A program made the position numbers and the translations under genes. A stretch of DNA of 7,886 nt from Nitriliruptoraceae bacterium. Lineage in GTDB: Bacteria; Actinomycetota; Nitriliruptoria; Nitriliruptorales; Nitriliruptoraceae. Where the stretch lies: contig SKII01000131.1 of assembly GCA_007116505.1 (NCBI GenBank), forward strand, positions 1 to 7,886. Reading direction: 5' to 3'. Below, one piece after another: positions 5,925 through 7,886 of the stretch. Within the stretch, counting starts at the first letter, position 1; each line of letters starts with the position of its first letter. Below the pieces are notes generated by a model. That model ran no database searches, was not told the DNA's origin, and was given only the letters and a program-made list of their open reading frames with translations.

Positions 5925-7298
5925 ATGACCACCTACCGATCCGTCGACCCCGCGACCGGCGAGGTCCTCGCCGAGCGCCCCGCACACGGCCCTGAGGACG
6001 TCGAGCGGCTCCTCGCCGCCGGTGACGCCGCCCACCGGGCATGGCGCGAAGCGCCGCTCGCGGAGCGCACCGCGGCGCTCGCAGCGCTCGCCGACGTGCT
6101 GGAGCGCGACCGCGAGCCCCTCGCCGCCCTCCTGACCGCGGAGATGGGCAAGCCGCTCGCTCAGTCGCGCGCGGAGGTCACCAAGTGCGTCGAGGGCGTG
6201 CGCTTCTACGCCGAGAACGCTCCCGTGTTCCTCGCGCCTCGGACGGTCGATGGGCTCGCCGGCGCGCGGGCGAGCGTGCGCTACGACGCCGTCGGCATGG
6301 TGCTGTCCATCATGCCGTGGAACTTCCCCTACTTCCAGCCGCTGCGCATGATCGCACCGGTCGTCGCCGGCGGGAACACGGTCCTGTTCAAGAGCGCCCC
6401 GAACACGATGGGGACGGGTGAGGCGATCGTCGCTGCGGCGCTCGAGGCCAGCCTGCCCGAGGGTGTCGTCCAGACGCTGCGGGCCGAGCCGGCCACGATC
6501 GCCGAGGTCATCGCGGACCCTCGCGTGCAGGGCGTGTCGTTCACCGGGTCGACGCGCGGCGGCCGCGCCGTCGCCGCGGTCGCCGGATCGCACGGCAAGC
6601 GCACCGTCCTCGAGCTCGGCGGCTCCGACCCGTTCGTCGTCCTCGACGACGCCGACGTCGAGCTCGCCGGGCGGACCGCTGCGGACGCGCGGCTGATCAA
6701 CTGCGGCCAGAGCTGCATCTCCGCGAAGCGCTTCGTCGTGGACCGTGCGGTCGCCGACGCCTTCACCGAGTCGATGGCCGCGCGGCTCGCCGAGGCCGTC
6801 GTCGGTGACCCGCGCGACGCCGCGACGACGGTGGGTCCGATGGCCCGCGACGACCTCCGGGCCGAGCTCGCCGGGCAGGTCGCGCGCAGCGTCGACGCCG
6901 GTGCACGCGTCGTCGTGCCTGGTGGGGCGGTCGACGGCCCCGGCTACTTCTTCACCCCGACGCTGCTCACCGGCGTGACGCGTGAGCACGCGGTCGGCGA
7001 CGAGGAGACGTTCGGTCCGGCCGGCGCCATCATCGTCGTCGATGGCGAGGAGGCGGCGCTCGCCGCGGCGAACGACACGGACTACGGGCTCGGCGCATCG
7101 GTGTTCAGCGCCGACGTCGAGCGGGCGGAGCGGTTCGCCGGCCGCATCGACGCCGGGATGATCACCGTGAACGGCATGAACGCGTCGGACGTGCGGCTGC
7201 CCTTCGGTGGGGTGAAGGCGTCCGGGTACGGGCGCGAGCTGTCCGAGGAGGGCATGCGCGAGTTCATGAACGTGAAGAGCGTCCGTGTCGTCGGCTGA
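5925..7298 (+). CDS. NAD(P)-dependent aldehyde dehydrogenase, succinate-semialdehyde dehydrogenase (GabD1)-like
   Basis: A 457-residue protein, the same length as I recall for mycobacterial GabD1. It oxidises an aldehyde, plausibly succinate semialdehyde, to the acid with NAD(P)+ in the cytosol. All catalytic landmarks are present: Asn133 in MPWNFPY (oxyanion), Lys156 in LFKSAPN (cofactor), FTGSTRGG at 206-213 (Rossmann loop), Glu230 in LELGGSDP (general base), the nucleophile Cys264 in NCGQSCISAKRF, ETFGP at 361-365, and PFGGVKASGYGRE near the end. The motifs LELGGSDPF, GQSCxxAKRF and PFGGVKxSGYGREL are those of GabD1 and not of betaine- or phenylacetaldehyde-type enzymes. Cys260, four residues before the nucleophile, stands where GabD1 has Asn. 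The start is fixed by a strong Shine-Dalgarno. The substrate is an inference; no GABA aminotransferase is in view. The gene overlaps the downstream acetyltransferase and is divergent from tetR, its likely regulator. Confidence 0.93.
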   Translation: MTTYRSVDPATGEVLAERPAHGPEDVERLLAAGDAAHRAWREAPLAERTAALAALADVLERDREPLAALLTAEMGKPLAQSRAEVTKCVEGVRFYAENAPVFLAPRTVDGLAGARASVRYDAVGMVLSIMPWNFPYFQPLRMIAPVVAGGNTVLFKSAPNTMGTGEAIVAAALEASLPEGVVQTLRAEPATIAEVIADPRVQGVSFTGSTRGGRAVAAVAGSHGKRTVLELGGSDPFVVLDDADVELAGRTAADARLINCGQSCISAKRFVVDRAVADAFTESMAARLAEAVVGDPRDAATTVGPMARDDLRAELAGQVARSVDAGARVVVPGGAVDGPGYFFTPTLLTGVTREHAVGDEETFGPAGAIIVVDGEEAALAAANDTDYGLGASVFSADVERAERFAGRIDAGMITVNGMNASDVRLPFGGVKASGYGRELSEEGMREFMNVKSVRVVG

Positions 7299-7886
7299 CG
7301 CGGACGGGCGGACGGAGGTCCGCGACGACGCGGACGATGTCCGACGCCGCATGACGTCGGGGGAGCGCTACCGCGGCGACCATCCGGTGCTCGTCGCCGA
7401 CCGTGAGCACGCCTACGCCGTGAGCCGCGAGCTCAACACGCTGCCGACCGGTTCGGACGCCGCACGCCGCGAGGTGCTCGCGAGGCTGCTCGGGACCCTC
7501 GGTGAGGGGGCCTCCGTCGTCCCGCCGCTGCACGTCGACTACGGCTACAACATCCACCTCGGGGACCGCTCGTTCGTGAACTTCGACGCGGTGATGCTCG
7601 ACGTCGCGCCGATCACGATCGGCGCGGACTGCCAGCTCGCACCGCGCGTGCAGCTGCTCACCGCCACCCATCCGGTGGACCCCGCCACGCGCGCGACGAT
7701 GTGGGAGTGGGGCGAGCCGATCGTGCTCGAGGACGGCGTGTGGCTCGGCGGTGGTGTCATCGTGCTGCCCGGGGTCACGATCGGTGCCGGCACGGTCGTC
7801 GGTGCCGGCGCGGTCGTCACGCGCGACCTGCCGCCCGGCGTCGTCGCCGTCGGCAACCCCGCGCGCGTGCTGCGGGCGATCGGTCC
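7285..7886 (+). CDS. Maltose/galactoside O-acetyltransferase-like left-handed beta-helix acetyltransferase (3' end cut by window)
   Basis: The frame stays open to the window end with 200 codons visible. MTSGERYRGDHPVLVADRE (from residue 23) matches the N-terminal Mac domain of Maa/LacA/NodL acetyltransferases, and hexapeptide repeats follow (IHLGDRSFVN, ITIGADCQLA, IVLEDGVWLGGGVIVLPGV, TIGAGTVVGAGAVV), ending in the family signature VGNPARVLRAI. His129 in TATHPVD is the expected catalytic base. These enzymes are cytosolic trimers that move acetyl from acetyl-CoA to a sugar or other hydroxyl. Family members usually stop soon after the visible end, so little is missing. The start is uncertain: GTG at 7285 overlaps the dehydrogenase by 14 bases with GAAGAG five bases upstream and adds an acidic 22-residue leader; ATG at 7351 begins exactly at the Mac domain but has no Shine-Dalgarno. 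The overlap suggests translational coupling with the dehydrogenase. The acceptor is unknown. Confidence 0.88.
   Translation, partial: MSSADADGRTEVRDDADDVRRRMTSGERYRGDHPVLVADREHAYAVSRELNTLPTGSDAARREVLARLLGTLGEGASVVPPLHVDYGYNIHLGDRSFVNFDAVMLDVAPITIGADCQLAPRVQLLTATHPVDPATRATMWEWGEPIVLEDGVWLGGGVIVLPGVTIGAGTVVGAGAVVTRDLPPGVVAVGNPARVLRAIG

Noticed and set aside
5874..7352. A 492-codon - strand frame opposite the aldehyde dehydrogenase
   Set aside because: It is the mirror of a complete dehydrogenase with all catalytic residues; the antisense product is Arg/Asp/Gly-rich with no domain.

Overview
This window comes from a very GC-rich actinobacterium. Third codon positions are almost all G or C, and the best family matches are actinobacterial: the YlbL-like peptidase/UPF0182 gene pair, a GabD1-type dehydrogenase and an initiator tRNA without an encoded CCA. 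A high-GC Micrococcales lineage such as a Cellulomonas relative is plausible, but the genus is an inference. I see no insertion sequences, integrase, CRISPR array or phage genes, and it reads as ordinary chromosome.

Left part (1-3921, + strand): a membrane-anchored S16 (Lon-type) serine peptidase of the YlbL group, apparently without the PDZ domain normal for that group, is followed 29 bases later by a large UPF0182 membrane protein. This neighbourhood is, from memory, conserved across actinobacteria (Rv3194c/Rv3193c in Mycobacterium tuberculosis). The UPF0182 protein has about seven N-terminal membrane segments, a long extracytoplasmic part and a short Glu/Gly-rich tail.

Middle (3922-4180): this gap holds three perfect tandem copies of a 12-base unit, a promoter whose -10 box sits inside an 8-bp inverted repeat, an initiator tRNA-Met(CAT), and a strong hairpin that can terminate the tRNA transcript and possibly also the convergent tetR gene.

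Right part (4181-7886): two TetR-family regulators lie head to tail on the - strand and are clear paralogues of each other. A 111-base divergent intergenic region separates them from a + strand pair: an NAD(P)-dependent aldehyde dehydrogenase resembling succinate-semialdehyde dehydrogenase GabD1, and an overlapping maltose/galactoside O-acetyltransferase-like left-handed beta-helix gene that runs off the window end. The layout suggests that one or both TetR proteins control the dehydrogenase and themselves, but the inducer is unknown.

I did not find a convincing undescribed multi-gene system. The points most worth a second look are the PDZ-less peptidase, the duplicated regulators with a shared N-terminal motif ahead of the DNA-binding domain, and the repeat and hairpin structure upstream of the initiator tRNA.
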